A stretch of DNA of 41,544 bases from an uncultured Prochlorococcus sp. (GTDB lineage: Bacteria > Cyanobacteriota > Cyanobacteriia > PCC-6307 > Cyanobiaceae): positions 1-41,544 of the forward strand of contig CACNQS010000012.1 in NCBI GenBank assembly GCA_902622625.1, in the 5' to 3' direction. Numbering within the stretch: position 1 is the stretch's first letter; each line of letters opens with the position of its first letter. A program made the translations under genes and the position numbers. Positions 19,213 to 27,355 of this stretch are shown here, one piece after another. The notes beneath the pieces were generated by a model. It was not told where the DNA came from, made no database searches, and was given only the letters and a program-made list of their open reading frames with translations.

Positions 19213-19236
19213 AGGGCTTTATCAAGCCCTTTTTTA
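19213..19236 (+). terminator. Rho-independent terminator of hli
   Basis: AGGGCTT (19213-19219), loop TATC, AAGCCCT (19224-19230), then TTTTTT. Confidence 0.85.
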
Positions 19237-19252
19237 CTGGTTTATGACCTTT

Positions 19253-19990
19253 TTAATTATCTAATATTTCAAATAATTTACTTATTAAAAGCTTTCTTTT
19301 TGAAAAAGTTTTATCAATATATTTTTTATTCTCTTTTTTTAAAATTTCCTGACCATTTAAGCCTAATCCTTTAAGGACAAACTCTTTGTCTTCTTTAATC
19401 CAGTTATTTATCATTCCCCCCGTCGTCTCTATATGGAATTGTAATCCGTAAGCAAAATTACCAATCCTAAAAAACTGTTCCTTACAACGTGCACTACTAG
19501 CAATGAGTACTGCTTTATTAGGTAATAAAATCCTATCTCCATGCCAGTGTAGTACATGAAAAGGGTCTTCAAACAGTGCTTTAAAGTCTTTATTCGATTT
19601 GTCTATAAAAATTTGAGACCATCCAATTTCTGGTAATGCTTTTGGAGGTGATCCATATTTAAGAATTTCTACATCTCCCCCAGCAGCACTCGCAAGCAAC
19701 TGAGCACCTAAGCAAACACCGACTATAGGTCTCTCATTTTCTAATTCTTTTTTTATAAAATCTCTTTCTAATTTAAGCCATGGATATTTTCCGCTTCCAA
19801 TATCTTTAACACCCATTGGTCCACCCATAATTAAAATTAAGTCACCTTTTTTTGTTTGCGGCAGAGCATTTTTATTATCTAAACGAATAATTTCTATTTT
19901 TAAATCTCTTTCTTTAGCAAATTGCTCAAAAAGACCAGGCCCCTCTATTTCTAAATGCTGCAAAACTAATAGGCGTTTTATTTCCTTCAT
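19253..19990 (-). CDS. Class I glutamine amidotransferase-like protein
   Basis: A 245-aa stand-alone GATase1 domain: oxyanion region LIMGGPMGV (about 53-61), nucleophile Cys93 in GVCLGAQLLA, and His186/Glu188 in YGLQFHIETT. All three catalytic residues are present. It resembles GMP-synthase-like amidotransferases without the synthase domain, so the amide acceptor is unknown. Its start overlaps the upstream gene's stop by 4 bases. Confidence 0.85.
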   Translation of the reverse strand: MKEIKRLLVLQHLEIEGPGLFEQFAKERDLKIEIIRLDNKNALPQTKKGDLILIMGGPMGVKDIGSGKYPWLKLERDFIKKELENERPIVGVCLGAQLLASAAGGDVEILKYGSPPKALPEIGWSQIFIDKSNKDFKALFEDPFHVLHWHGDRILLPNKAVLIASSARCKEQFFRIGNFAYGLQFHIETTGGMINNWIKEDKEFVLKGLGLNGQEILKKENKKYIDKTFSKRKLLISKLFEILDN

Positions 19991-20283
19991 TCACTTTCCA
20001 TTATTTCAGCTGATTCAGAACAGACATTAACGCTAAACCACTTCATTGCCGACCAAGTATCTTCTTGGTATGTACCTGCTGCAATACTTACAAAACAATC
20101 ATTTTCATACCAACTTCGATAACTGGGAGTTACTCCCGTTCCTTTTAATCTATTTTCTAAGCCTTTCCCATATTTTTTAATAACAAGATTTATAGCTTCA
20201 TTCTCAATTTCTCTTTGCTTTTCATCAGCAAAACCTCCTAGTGGAGTAAAAAAAAGAATTGATGCAATAAGTAAACGTATCAT
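19987..20283 (-). CDS. Secreted hypothetical protein, 98 aa
   Basis: A signal peptide (MIRLLIASILFFTPLGGFAD, cleavage likely near Ala19) precedes a small domain with two cysteines (NDCFVSIAAG and VNVCSES) that may form a disulfide in the periplasm. Its stop overlaps the amidotransferase start (ATGA). Family not recognised. Confidence 0.65.
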   Translation of the reverse strand: MIRLLIASILFFTPLGGFADEKQREIENEAINLVIKKYGKGLENRLKGTGVTPSYRSWYENDCFVSIAAGTYQEDTWSAMKWFSVNVCSESAEIMESE

Positions 20284-20295
20284 TGAGTCTTTAGT

Positions 20296-20586
20296 TTATA
20301 TGTAGCTGATTTCATATCGATTAATTAATTTTTTAAAATCATCTACTCTCTTTTGTCCATTTTTTAATGGTCTTGAGGAGTCAAGAACGGCTGCACAACA
20401 TAATTGCCAGCAAGATTTTTCATCTAGTCCCAACTTCTTGCATATATTTTTTGGAGCTTTGATAACTGTATTTATTTCTGCAATATGTTGAGTGGTTTCC
20501 CATAATTCTCCTTCAAGAAAATCAATTTCAATACTTGATAATAATTCTGTAGCAACGTAATCCTTAATTAGCTCAGTTAATTCCAC
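20296..20586 (-). CDS. Hypothetical protein, 96 aa
   Basis: Soluble, with a Cys-rich middle (SCWQLCCAAVLDSSRPL). It is 12 bases upstream of the secreted protein gene, so the three genes 20586-19253 look like one operon. Function unknown. Confidence 0.6.
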   Translation of the reverse strand: MELTELIKDYVATELLSSIEIDFLEGELWETTQHIAEINTVIKAPKNICKKLGLDEKSCWQLCCAAVLDSSRPLKNGQKRVDDFKKLINRYEISYI

Positions 20587-20698
20587 GATATTTTATTAAA
20601 GCAGATAAGTTAAATAATCTCTTAGTATTTTTATAGCAGGATAAAAAAAAAGGAACTAGTTTCTACCTCATCTTGAATATCATGCAGATTTTAAGAGA

Positions 20699-20836
20699 CT
20701 ACATCATTTCGTATTGATCAAGTTTGGTTTTTAATTTTGTTGCTTGTTTAATCAATGACAAAGATTCTTTTCTGCCTGTTGAATTATTAGCTTGGACTAT
20801 AAGATCGGCGTATTTCTTTGCGATTTTTTTTTCCAT
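20699..20836 (-). CDS. Small helical protein, 45 aa (paralogue of 25738-25872)
   Basis: ATG at 20836. Basic and helical. YADLIVQANNSTGRKESLSL aligns without gaps to YYEIMRQADNAVGRKEVVSL in the 44-aa gene at 25738-25872, sharing the (A/D)N..GRKE..SL.K.A core. Two diverged copies in one window support a real family of unknown function. Confidence 0.65.
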   Translation of the reverse strand: MEKKIAKKYADLIVQANNSTGRKESLSLIKQATKLKTKLDQYEMM

Positions 20837-21137
20837 AATTTAAGATATATAAATACCGTTTTTGAATCTTGAAACTAGCGAGTCACAACTAGAAGTAGAT
20901 AAGGAGTCAACGGTAAAAACCTCAGAGTCAACAAATTGGAACGGGTTAACTCGTGTTTTTAATTTATAATCAATTAATAAAAAAGCTGTTTGTATCTATG
21001 ATTACATTGTTTTCAAACCCTGATTTAATTTATAGTTATCCATGAATTGGATTGAAAATTTTCAATCATCTTTTTAATGCAATATATAAAAAAAGGGGGT
21101 TAAAAACCCCCTTCGGTTTATTAAAAGACCTAATTTA
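20837..21137. other. Gene-free region with a short direct repeat
   Basis: About 300 bases without a convincing gene. GAGTCAAC occurs at 20904-20911 and again at 20925-20932, 21 bases apart, near two helical turns, 70-100 bases upstream of the 45-aa gene. A near-complement GTTAACTC follows at about 20946. This could be a promoter region with an operator; nothing else is seen apart from the terminator at 21088. Confidence 0.35.
21088..21112 (-). terminator. Rho-independent terminator
   Basis: AGGGGGTT pairs with AACCCCCT around a 3-base loop; on the minus strand it is followed by seven T. It ends the transcript of the 35-aa gene. Confidence 0.85.
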
Positions 21138-21245
21138 CTAATTACCTAAACCTAGAGGAGCCCAAAGAGTTGCTTCAGAACCTATAACAGGGACAACTCC
21201 TGTAGTTTTTGGATTAGAAACTTTATTTTTAACACCGAATTCCAT
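21138..21245 (-). CDS. Small hypothetical protein, 35 aa
   Basis: ATG at 21245. Non-membrane sequence with NPKTTGVVPVIGSEATLWAP and a GLGN end. A clean frame followed by a strong terminator suggests an expressed gene. Family unknown. Confidence 0.55.
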   Translation of the reverse strand: MEFGVKNKVSNPKTTGVVPVIGSEATLWAPLGLGN

Positions 21246-21302
21246 ATTTTAGGAAACTCTTAAGCTCATAAAAACATAAAGGCTTTTTCTTGCCCGGATC
21301 AT

Positions 21303-21572
21303 TTATCCGTAATTATGAGATACTTCTGTCCACCCTTTTTGGTGCAGTTCGTGCCACTTTTCCCAGGCTGAATCTATGTTGAGTTTTTCAGAGGATTTGT
21401 ACCCTCCAGGTTCTCCAAGGTGATTTGTGTAGAAAAGATGAGTATGAATTTTTAAATTAGGTTTAGGAGAATTTTTGCATTCTTCGAAAAAGATAATTTT
21501 GCTGCCTTCGGGATTTAGTAGGCATCCGTTAGGTTTGCTAGTGCTACAACCAAATGAGTACTTAGGATCCAT
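21303..21572 (-). CDS. DUF1651-like small protein, 89 aa
   Basis: Ends with the pattern AWEKWHELHQKGWTEV, like the A...(Y/W)..L...GW..V end of DUF1651 proteins at 30939 and 33709. The N-terminal part holds several cysteines (FGCSTSKPNGCLL, ECKN) not seen in those two. A clear promoter precedes it. Confidence 0.65.
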   Translation of the reverse strand: MDPKYSFGCSTSKPNGCLLNPEGSKIIFFEECKNSPKPNLKIHTHLFYTNHLGEPGGYKSSEKLNIDSAWEKWHELHQKGWTEVSHNYG

Positions 21573-21581
21573 ACTTTACCT

Positions 21582-21597
21582 TTAATCGGCCGGTTAA
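21582..21597. promoter_or_regulatory. Near-perfect palindrome before a DUF1651-like gene
   Basis: TTAATCGGCCGGTTAA: all but one symmetric pair match. It is GC-rich at its centre, unusual for this AT-rich spacer, and lies in the probable leader 10 bases before the ATG. Confidence 0.35.
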
Positions 21598-21620
21598 TTA
21601 TTGATACGTTTGTACTATAA

Positions 21621-21647
21621 ATTATATCCTCCTTGTTTTGCTGTCAA
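21621..21647 (-). promoter_or_regulatory. Sigma70-type promoter
   Basis: On the minus strand, TTGACA (21647-21642), 15 bases, TATAAT (21626-21621). Both hexamers match consensus; the spacer is short. It reads toward the 21572 start. Confidence 0.55.
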
Positions 21648-21721
21648 TCTTTTTAAGGTTAAGTACTTATTTACTAATAATTATTTTGTTTTTTAATAAA
21701 TAAGATAATTTCTTTAAGCAT

Positions 21722-21904
21722 ATGAATTACAGGGAAGATTTAGAAATCAAACTACAAAAAGTAACACTTGCAATGCAGGAAGTTGTAGATGATATCCATA
21801 AAACTGATCCTGAGAAGCAAAGAATAATTTCCAAACTTATTGAATTTAAAGAAGCAATCATTTCAAAGGGAATTGAACTTAACATTGAATTAGAGGCAGC
21901 CTAG
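21722..21904 (+). CDS. Small helical protein, 60 aa
   Basis: ATG start. An acidic, fully helical sequence (EIKLQKVTLAMQEVVDDI and KLIEFKEAIISKGIE) with heptad-like spacing. No membrane segment. Family unknown. Confidence 0.6.
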   Translation: MNYREDLEIKLQKVTLAMQEVVDDIHKTDPEKQRIISKLIEFKEAIISKGIELNIELEAA

Positions 21905-21977
21905 AAATTTTGAATATCTCATGAATGTTAAATAACTTTTAGAATAATGTTATTAACTAAGAAGGATTATTTTTCAA

Positions 21978-22139
21978 ATGCAGCCGGGTACTTTTGAATT
22001 ATTGATCCTAGTATTTATCTTTTTAGGTCTTCAAGCCTGGTGGATTATCCCAATAGTTATTAAGAACAATAAATTAAATAATAGAGGTAAGGATTTAAGA
22101 GAGGAAATTAAGCAATTAGAAAAGTTATACAAAAAATAA
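21978..22139 (+). CDS. Small membrane protein, 53 aa
   Basis: ATG at 21978. One helix (LLILVFIFLGLQAWWIIPIVI) followed by a charged cytoplasmic-type tail (DLREEIKQLEKLYKK). A good frame between two plus-strand genes. Family unknown. Confidence 0.6.
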   Translation: MQPGTFELLILVFIFLGLQAWWIIPIVIKNNKLNNRGKDLREEIKQLEKLYKK

Positions 22140-22192
22140 ATTAGTTTATTATTTTTGCAAACTACCTATTATTATTGAAACTCAAATATCTA

Positions 22193-22615
22193 ATGAAATT
22201 AAAAAAATTTATTCCATTTTGCTTCCTTTTTATTGGAACTTTAGCTTTACCACAACCTTCTCTTGCTGAAGAAAAGATTGAAGTTATACCTATTATTCAA
22301 AGTTCAAAAGGACTAAGTGGTAAAAATTTTAATTATCTTGAGGGTAAGCCTGAATTAAGACTCTTAAAAGTAAAGATTCCATCAGGGATAGAAACCCCAA
22401 TTCATACGCACCCTGCCCCAATGTTGATTCATGTCACCAGAGGAAGATTAAAGCATGTGAGGGGTGAAGAAATTAATTTCTTTAAAGCGGGTGATGCATT
22501 TATAGAGAGTAATAATGGGGCCCCACACTATGTGAAAAATGTTGGAAAGAAGCCGGCCATACTTCATGTGGGAGTTGTATCAGTAGTTGGAATGCCCACG
22601 GCAATAAATAAATAA
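22193..22615 (+). CDS. Secreted cupin-domain protein
   Basis: I start at ATG 22193, which gives a clean signal peptide (KKFIPFCFLFIGTLALPQP, cleavage near SLAEE); a TTG 18 bases earlier is less likely. The mature part is a one-domain cupin: HTHPAPMLIHVTRGRLKHV gives the two metal-type histidines of motif 1, and GDAFIESNNGAPHYVKNVG is motif 2 with its histidine. Substrate unknown; periplasmic. Confidence 0.8.
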   Translation: MKLKKFIPFCFLFIGTLALPQPSLAEEKIEVIPIIQSSKGLSGKNFNYLEGKPELRLLKVKIPSGIETPIHTHPAPMLIHVTRGRLKHVRGEEINFFKAGDAFIESNNGAPHYVKNVGKKPAILHVGVVSVVGMPTAINK

Positions 22616-22657
22616 GATTTTTCTCAAAGTTGTTCTACCAGTATGAGGATTGAACTT

Positions 22658-24364
22658 TTATGAAGAACAACTGTAATGAGATACTCCTCCATAGTTAAAG
22701 TATTGGCTTGGCTTTAATCGATTATATTTTTGATCTATTTCTGGGGGTTGTTCTGCATATGGATTGCTAAAGACATCCTGTAACTCTTTTATTTTTTTGT
22801 AATTTCCCTTTTCAGCTTCTTCATATGCGGGAACGACCATCCATTCGCGCCAAGTATAGACTGGATTAAGGGATTTCATTGATGCCGATTTTGCTTTAAT
22901 ATTTCCCTCTTTCTTCAAGACTGATTGCCAGTTTTCAAGCCATACTTCCCACCTATTATTGAGCTCGTCATTAATTGGTAGATAGAAACAGTCTTTTAAA
23001 AAATCTAAGTTATCAGGTATTTCAGAGAGTTTACGGAACAAAATTGTATAGTCTGCTTTTGAAATGACCATGAGATTAAAAAATTCATTTATTAGAGTTT
23101 CGTTGTAATGTTCTAAACCAAGCTTGTTTGCCCACATTTTCATCAATTCCTTATTCATTAATTCAGAGAAGTCTTTTTCGATTTGATCTAACTTTTCTTG
23201 GTCTTGTTTGCTTTGTGAAAGTAACGGACTAAGAGATGAACAGAATGTTTTAAAGTTAATTGCCGCTGCAGAAGGCTGGTTAAAAAATGAGAAATGTTCA
23301 CCTCCACCTGTCCATGGCTGAAATCTTGGATCAAATAATTCACAGAATCCAAAGGGGCCATAATCCAAGGTATAACCTCCAGCAGCACAATTATCACTAT
23401 TGAAATTACCCTGGCAATACCCAACTCTCATCCAGTTAGCTATAAGTGATATAAGTCTTGATCTGTATAAAGAAGCCAGTTTTATTACTTTACTTTCAAT
23501 TGAAATCTCATATTCAATTTCATCTTTATAATTTCTATCAATAAGATGTTGAACTATCATCTTTAGTTCATTGAGGGCCTCATCATGCGCATTATTACGA
23601 ACTCGTCTTGCAAAAAGTTCAATCTGGCCTACACGTAAAAAAGATGGAGCGACTCTCGTAGTAATTGCCGCTTGATTATCAAGCATGATATCAGGTTCAA
23701 AATATCTGGACCCTTTGGAATACCACGGTCTTCTAACTATTTCTGACCGTGAGACATAAAGTGTTAAAGATCTTGAAGTAGGTATTCCCAAGGTATTCAT
23801 TAATTCCTGTGCGAGAAATTCTCGTACGCTAGACCTTAAGACAGCTCTACCATCTGCTCCACGACAATAGGGAGTTGGACCTCCTCCTTTAAGTTGCATT
23901 TCCATTCTTTTCCCATTGAATAAACCTTCAAAAACAGAAATTGCTCTGCCATCGCCATAACCATTGCCAGTGCCAAAAGGACATTGCTGGGTATATTCAG
24001 TCCCGTAAATTGATAATGCATAACCTGTTGCCCAACCAACAGGACTCATTGGATATTTAGCAACAGAAATATCACCTGAGAAAAAACGACAAAAATTTTG
24101 GTCTTTAGTAAGATCTGAGCTTAGCCTTAGTTCTTTAAAAAGTTTGTTGCTATGGGAAATATATTCTGGATCTGGAATAGCAGTTGGAACAACTGGTACG
24201 TAATGACCTGAATATACTGAACGCGGCTTATGATCATTTCCATCTTTTCTTGATTTAGGATCTGCTTTAAGAGAATTCATAAAAGAATAGTCAGATAGTA
24301 GAGAAAATTCATAAAAATTTTCTGTAAGCTTTCCTTTTAATGAATCAGATTTGGTTGACATCAA
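22658..24364 (-). CDS. selO: SelO-family protein AMPylase (YdiU/UPF0061)
   Basis: A 568-aa pseudokinase-fold protein. It has the N-terminal HYVPVVPT, GTGNGYGDGRAISVFEG, the nucleotide-binding MQLKGGGPTPYCRGADGR, and the active-site loop GNFNSDN with Asp324, Asn325 and Asp334 in LDYGPFGF; the 10-residue spacing fits the metal and base residues known from E. coli SelO. SelO transfers AMP from ATP to Ser/Thr/Tyr of target proteins under redox stress. The protein ends CSS, with Cys at the antepenultimate position where animal SelO has selenocysteine. ATG ATG start; either could be used. Confidence 0.93.
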   Translation of the reverse strand: MMSTKSDSLKGKLTENFYEFSLLSDYSFMNSLKADPKSRKDGNDHKPRSVYSGHYVPVVPTAIPDPEYISHSNKLFKELRLSSDLTKDQNFCRFFSGDISVAKYPMSPVGWATGYALSIYGTEYTQQCPFGTGNGYGDGRAISVFEGLFNGKRMEMQLKGGGPTPYCRGADGRAVLRSSVREFLAQELMNTLGIPTSRSLTLYVSRSEIVRRPWYSKGSRYFEPDIMLDNQAAITTRVAPSFLRVGQIELFARRVRNNAHDEALNELKMIVQHLIDRNYKDEIEYEISIESKVIKLASLYRSRLISLIANWMRVGYCQGNFNSDNCAAGGYTLDYGPFGFCELFDPRFQPWTGGGEHFSFFNQPSAAAINFKTFCSSLSPLLSQSKQDQEKLDQIEKDFSELMNKELMKMWANKLGLEHYNETLINEFFNLMVISKADYTILFRKLSEIPDNLDFLKDCFYLPINDELNNRWEVWLENWQSVLKKEGNIKAKSASMKSLNPVYTWREWMVVPAYEEAEKGNYKKIKELQDVFSNPYAEQPPEIDQKYNRLKPSQYFNYGGVSHYSCSS

Positions 24365-24670
24365 ATTTTCTATCTATTCTTGTAGGCGTTCTAATTTCTT
24401 TAAATAAAACATCTAAATGTATTTTATATAGTTTCTATTAGGGATGGTTTTTACCGATACGTTTGAGATTTAATATAAGGTAAATTTTAATACTTCATAA
24501 AAAAAAGGTTCCGCAGTAAAACATTTTCTTGAGAAAAATATTTTTTAAATTAAAATCAATCTAAATCTCAGAGATTTTATAAGATAAATTAAATTTATAA
24601 GTTTGAGAATAAAAAATGATGAAAGGGTTGATTTTTTTTCAGAATTCGTTTCTTTAAAGATATATCATTT
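24365..24670. other. Gene-free region, nothing definite seen
   Basis: About 300 very AT-rich bases upstream of selO and before a small plus-strand gene. Short frames here are below 15 codons. It should contain the selO promoter, but I see no convincing hexamers or hairpins. Confidence 0.4.
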
Positions 24671-24796
24671 ATGGTACTACTCATGGTTATGCCCCAATCT
24701 ACCTTGGAAAGCTTATTATTTTTTTTGATACTCTCTCTTCTTGCAACGTACATAGTTAATTTAAAGTATTCTTCGAAATTAAAAATACAGAAGTAG
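24671..24796 (+). CDS. Small membrane protein, 41 aa
   Basis: ATG at 24671, with further ATGs at codons 5 and 7. One helix (LESLLFFLILSLLATYIV) followed by a basic tail (KYSSKLKIQK), giving an inside-C topology by charge. Family unknown. Confidence 0.45.
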   Translation: MVLLMVMPQSTLESLLFFLILSLLATYIVNLKYSSKLKIQK

Positions 24797-24826
24797 TTTT
24801 TTATCTATCTTTTTTCTTTATTAGAT

Positions 24827-25024
24827 TTATTTCCTTGGATCACTCCAAGTCTCTTTGTATAACCAGCTCAAAAAGGTAAGAGTAAGTATATTCCCAAATG
24901 CATATGTTATTCCTAATAATGGGTCGTAAATATTGGCAATAATCGTAGACATTATAAAGATTATTAACCCTGAAACAACCAAATCCTGAATAGGCAAATG
25001 GTTAAAATTCACCGAATTTATCAT
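24827..25024 (-). CDS. Two-helix membrane protein, 65 aa
   Basis: ATG at 25024. Helices are LVVSGLIIFIMSTIIANI and LGITYAFGNILTLTFLSWL. Convergent with the 41-aa gene. Family unknown. Confidence 0.6.
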   Translation of the reverse strand: MINSVNFNHLPIQDLVVSGLIIFIMSTIIANIYDPLLGITYAFGNILTLTFLSWLYKETWSDPRK

Positions 25025-25106
25025 TTGATAATTGTTTTTAATAGATTAAATTAATTATAAAACCAACAAGAACCATATTTTTTTGTAATGCAATATCATT
25101 TAAGGT

Positions 25107-25337
25107 ATGAATAATTTTAGGATTGCTAAAATAATTATAGTTTTTTCATCATTATCGTATTTGAGTGTTTCTTTTTTAAGGAATTATAATTCTCCAGAAA
25201 ATATAGAAAAAAGGTGTATTCTTAAATTTGAAAAAGATTTTAAAAATAATTTGGAAATATCTCATGAAGAATGGAATCAAATTTTAGATTTAGCTGATAA
25301 TAATTATTTAAAATGTATGGGAATACCTCAGTATTAA
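25107..25337 (+). CDS. Secreted or anchored hypothetical protein, 76 aa
   Basis: ATG start. An N-terminal signal or anchor helix (IAKIIIVFSSLSYLSVSFL) and a soluble part with two cysteines (KRCILKFEKDF and YLKCMG). Two bases separate its stop from the next ATG, so it is probably co-transcribed with the DUF2839 gene. Confidence 0.6.
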   Translation: MNNFRIAKIIIVFSSLSYLSVSFLRNYNSPENIEKRCILKFEKDFKNNLEISHEEWNQILDLADNNYLKCMGIPQY

Positions 25338-25339
25338 TT

Positions 25340-25555
25340 ATGGGAGAGGCAAAGAGAAGAAAAAATTTAGGTATTCCGCCTAGAGAAAAAACTGAAGATA
25401 TAAAGTTGCCTCAACTTGATAAAAAAGCCATACAACAAAAAGTAAGGTCTACATTGTATAAATATCCAATTATCCCTTTTCTTTTTTATGGAGCTGCAAT
25501 ATTGATCCTAATCGGAGGTTTATTTTATGTTTTCAAATCCTTCAATATTGCTTAA
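25340..25555 (+). CDS. DUF2839 family protein, 71 aa
   Basis: The ATG at 25340 gives the diagnostic N-terminus MGEAKRRKNLGIPPREK. One membrane helix follows near the end (FLFYGAAILILIGGLFYVF). A longer frame from 25313 overlaps the upstream gene and lacks family support. Function unknown; second copy at 27761. Confidence 0.8.
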   Translation: MGEAKRRKNLGIPPREKTEDIKLPQLDKKAIQQKVRSTLYKYPIIPFLFYGAAILILIGGLFYVFKSFNIA

Positions 25556-25737
25556 TTAAAAGGATTATTAATTTTGATATTTATGATTTTTTGGCATCAT
25601 CAATTAAAAAAACTTGAAGTTTAATAAATGAGCAATTTTTATTGTGCAAAAAATAATCAAAGAAATAATATATGGGAATTATTTACAGTTGACACCATCA
25701 TAGGGTGTTGTAATTTTAGATTAAATTAAAACTATTT

Positions 25738-25872
25738 ATGAAGAAAATAAATAAAAAATATTATGAAATAATGCGTCAAGCTGATAACGCAGTTGGAAGA
25801 AAAGAAGTAGTTAGTTTATTAAAAAAAGCTGCAATTATTATGTCTAAATCAGAGGAAAACTTAGCTGCTTAA
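25738..25872 (+). CDS. Small helical protein, 44 aa (paralogue of 20699-20836)
   Basis: ATG at 25738. Basic N-terminus, then MRQADNAVGRKEVVSLLKKA, matching the other copy over its core. A hairpin-like ACACC...GGGTGT motif at 25690-25710 lies before it. Function unknown. Confidence 0.6.
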   Translation: MKKINKKYYEIMRQADNAVGRKEVVSLLKKAAIIMSKSEENLAA

Positions 25873-25881
25873 ATTAAAAAA

Positions 25882-26013
25882 CTATTTTATTAGGATAAAT
25901 AAAACACCGTAAAGAATGATTGATGAGGATGCAGCCATAATGATAAATGGTAGTATCATGCCTGAGTTTAACCATCTTAAAAGTCTAATTTTTTTGTTAA
26001 TTACTCTTGGCAT
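25882..26013 (-). CDS. Small membrane protein, 43 aa
   Basis: ATG at 26013. Basic N-terminus (RVINKKIRLLRW) and a long hydrophobic stretch (GMILPFIIMAASSSIILYGV). Convergent with the 44-aa gene, 9 bases apart. Family unknown. Confidence 0.5.
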   Translation of the reverse strand: MPRVINKKIRLLRWLNSGMILPFIIMAASSSIILYGVLFILIK

Positions 26014-26237
26014 CTTTTCTGATTCTCTTAATTGCAACCTAACAAGTAAATAAATGGTGTAAATGATTAATTAATCTTTTTAAATATCATTCTTTAGCTA
26101 TTTTGGAATTAAATTTTCTAAAGAAAATTATTTTTATTGCATCTGGTTTTTTATCTTAAGAGAAATTTTTAGGTAATTAATACCTTGTATTCTGCAAATT
26201 TCTTATGCAAGATTTAGAAATATTAGATTTCTAAATA

Positions 26238-26513
26238 ATGATTAAAAATTTTAAAGATGGCTCTGAAGAATTTAAAGATCATGATTCAGAACTCTTACTT
26301 AAGATTCTAAATAAGACATCACTGGAGAATGAAAAAGGCGATGATAAAGAACTATTTGTAGATGAAAATTGGAAAATTAATTCAAAAAATATGAGTAATA
26401 TAATTCATTCAGATAATTCAAATTTGAAAAGAATATTATCAGATATTTTCCCTAATAAAAAAATAGTGATTCAGGATAATAATGATGGGTCGCAAACAAT
26501 TTTCTTATCCTAA
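26238..26513 (+). CDS. Hypothetical protein, 91 aa
   Basis: ATG start. Soluble, acidic, rich in Asp, Asn and Lys, ending with a beta-like IVIQDNNDGSQTIFLS. Located just upstream of the riboswitch. Family unknown. Confidence 0.55.
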   Translation: MIKNFKDGSEEFKDHDSELLLKILNKTSLENEKGDDKELFVDENWKINSKNMSNIIHSDNSNLKRILSDIFPNKKIVIQDNNDGSQTIFLS

Positions 26514-26620
26514 TTAAGGAAATATTAAAACCTTGTTTATACTGTCTATTCAATATTTATTTTTTGAGAAAAATTTAGTAAAAATTACTCTCGCAGAATT
26601 TTTTTAAAGATGTTAACGAT

Positions 26621-26682
26621 CACTTACGTTCATCCAAGTTTATATCTCTGGACGCATGAAATGGGAGTAAGGAACGGGATTC
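26621..26682 (+). ncRNA. Glutamine-riboswitch-like leader (Downstream-peptide motif type)
   Basis: The bases CGTTC (26627-26631) pair with GAACG (26672-26676) to close the element; TCC (26633-26635) pairs with GGA (26650-26652); CAT/ATG around GAA (26655-26663) makes a further hairpin. The ordered landmarks GTTCATCC, GGACG, GGAGTAAGGAACG match what I know of the glnA and Downstream-peptide RNAs of cyanobacteria, which bind glutamine. It sits about 20 bases before a 56-aa gene, the usual position. No covariance search was run. Confidence 0.75.
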
Positions 26683-26701
26683 TCATTAACTGCAAAAAAT
26701 C

Positions 26702-26872
26702 ATGAATAACCTCTTACAAATAAGAGAAAAAATCAAAAGAGCCAATAGGCTATATGAAGCCCAACTTTTGGCTACTAAAAGTGGAGAAGTAACTCCATAT
26801 AGAAGATCCGTCTTTGAAGAAAGAATCAAGAAAACACAAAAAGAAATGAAATTGAAAGACTCAAAAAATTAA
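26702..26872 (+). CDS. Riboswitch-associated small protein, 56 aa
   Basis: ATG at 26702. A charged, probably all-helical protein: IREKIKRANRLYEAQLLATK, then SGEVTPYRRSVFEERIKK. No membrane helix. Downstream-peptide riboswitches typically precede short proteins that adjust nitrogen metabolism; it may be related to small PII-interacting regulators such as PirA, but I cannot verify similarity from memory. A strong terminator follows. Confidence 0.75.
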   Translation: MNNLLQIREKIKRANRLYEAQLLATKSGEVTPYRRSVFEERIKKTQKEMKLKDSKN

Positions 26873-26897
26873 ATTCTTATTTGAAACTGATCAATTA

Positions 26898-26926
26898 AGA
26901 GAGGGTTTTATCCCTCTCTTTTTTTA
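26898..26926 (+). terminator. Rho-independent terminator
   Basis: AGAGAGGG (26898-26905), loop TTTTAT, CCCTCTCT (26912-26919), then T-run. It ends the riboswitch-controlled transcript. Confidence 0.9.
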
Positions 26927-27064
26927 TTTTTATAAAAACAACGTAGTTATTAATTTATTTTTTCGATTATTGATTATTAAAAAGAAAATGATTTTGATGC
27001 TTTTACTATTGATTTAAATTATATAAATGGCAAATTTAATTCAGTAATTAAGAGGTAAATAAAT

Positions 27065-27355
27065 ATGTTTAAAAAGAAAAATAAAAAAATTAAAACCGCA
27101 CCCATCAAATCAAATTTAGAACAAGTTTTATGGTTCATGGAGAATTATTTGCCCCAAAAGAAAAATCATGGTGTTCAAAAAAAATTGTATGTGGATAATC
27201 TAGAAGTAGAGACTATTAAGATATTTTCTAAATTAGCCTCTACATGTTCTAAAACATTATTTCCAACTACAAAAAATACGACAATCTCTTTTACCTTTGG
27301 TAATTGGGCCTTGCCTTACCTGAAATTGCTTAAGAAAATAGGAATAGCTAAGTAA
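27065..27355 (+). CDS. Basic hypothetical protein, 96 aa
   Basis: ATG start. A very basic N-terminus (FKKKNKKIKTAPIKS) and a soluble body with LEQVLWFMENYLPQKKNHG. The charge would suit nucleic acid binding, but that is only a guess. Family unknown. Confidence 0.6.
   Translation: MFKKKNKKIKTAPIKSNLEQVLWFMENYLPQKKNHGVQKKLYVDNLEVETIKIFSKLASTCSKTLFPTTKNTTISFTFGNWALPYLKLLKKIGIAK

Noticed and set aside
25628-25729. 33-codon plus-strand frame with several cysteines
   Set aside because: Short, no homology clue, and it overlaps the likely promoter and hairpin of the 44-aa gene.
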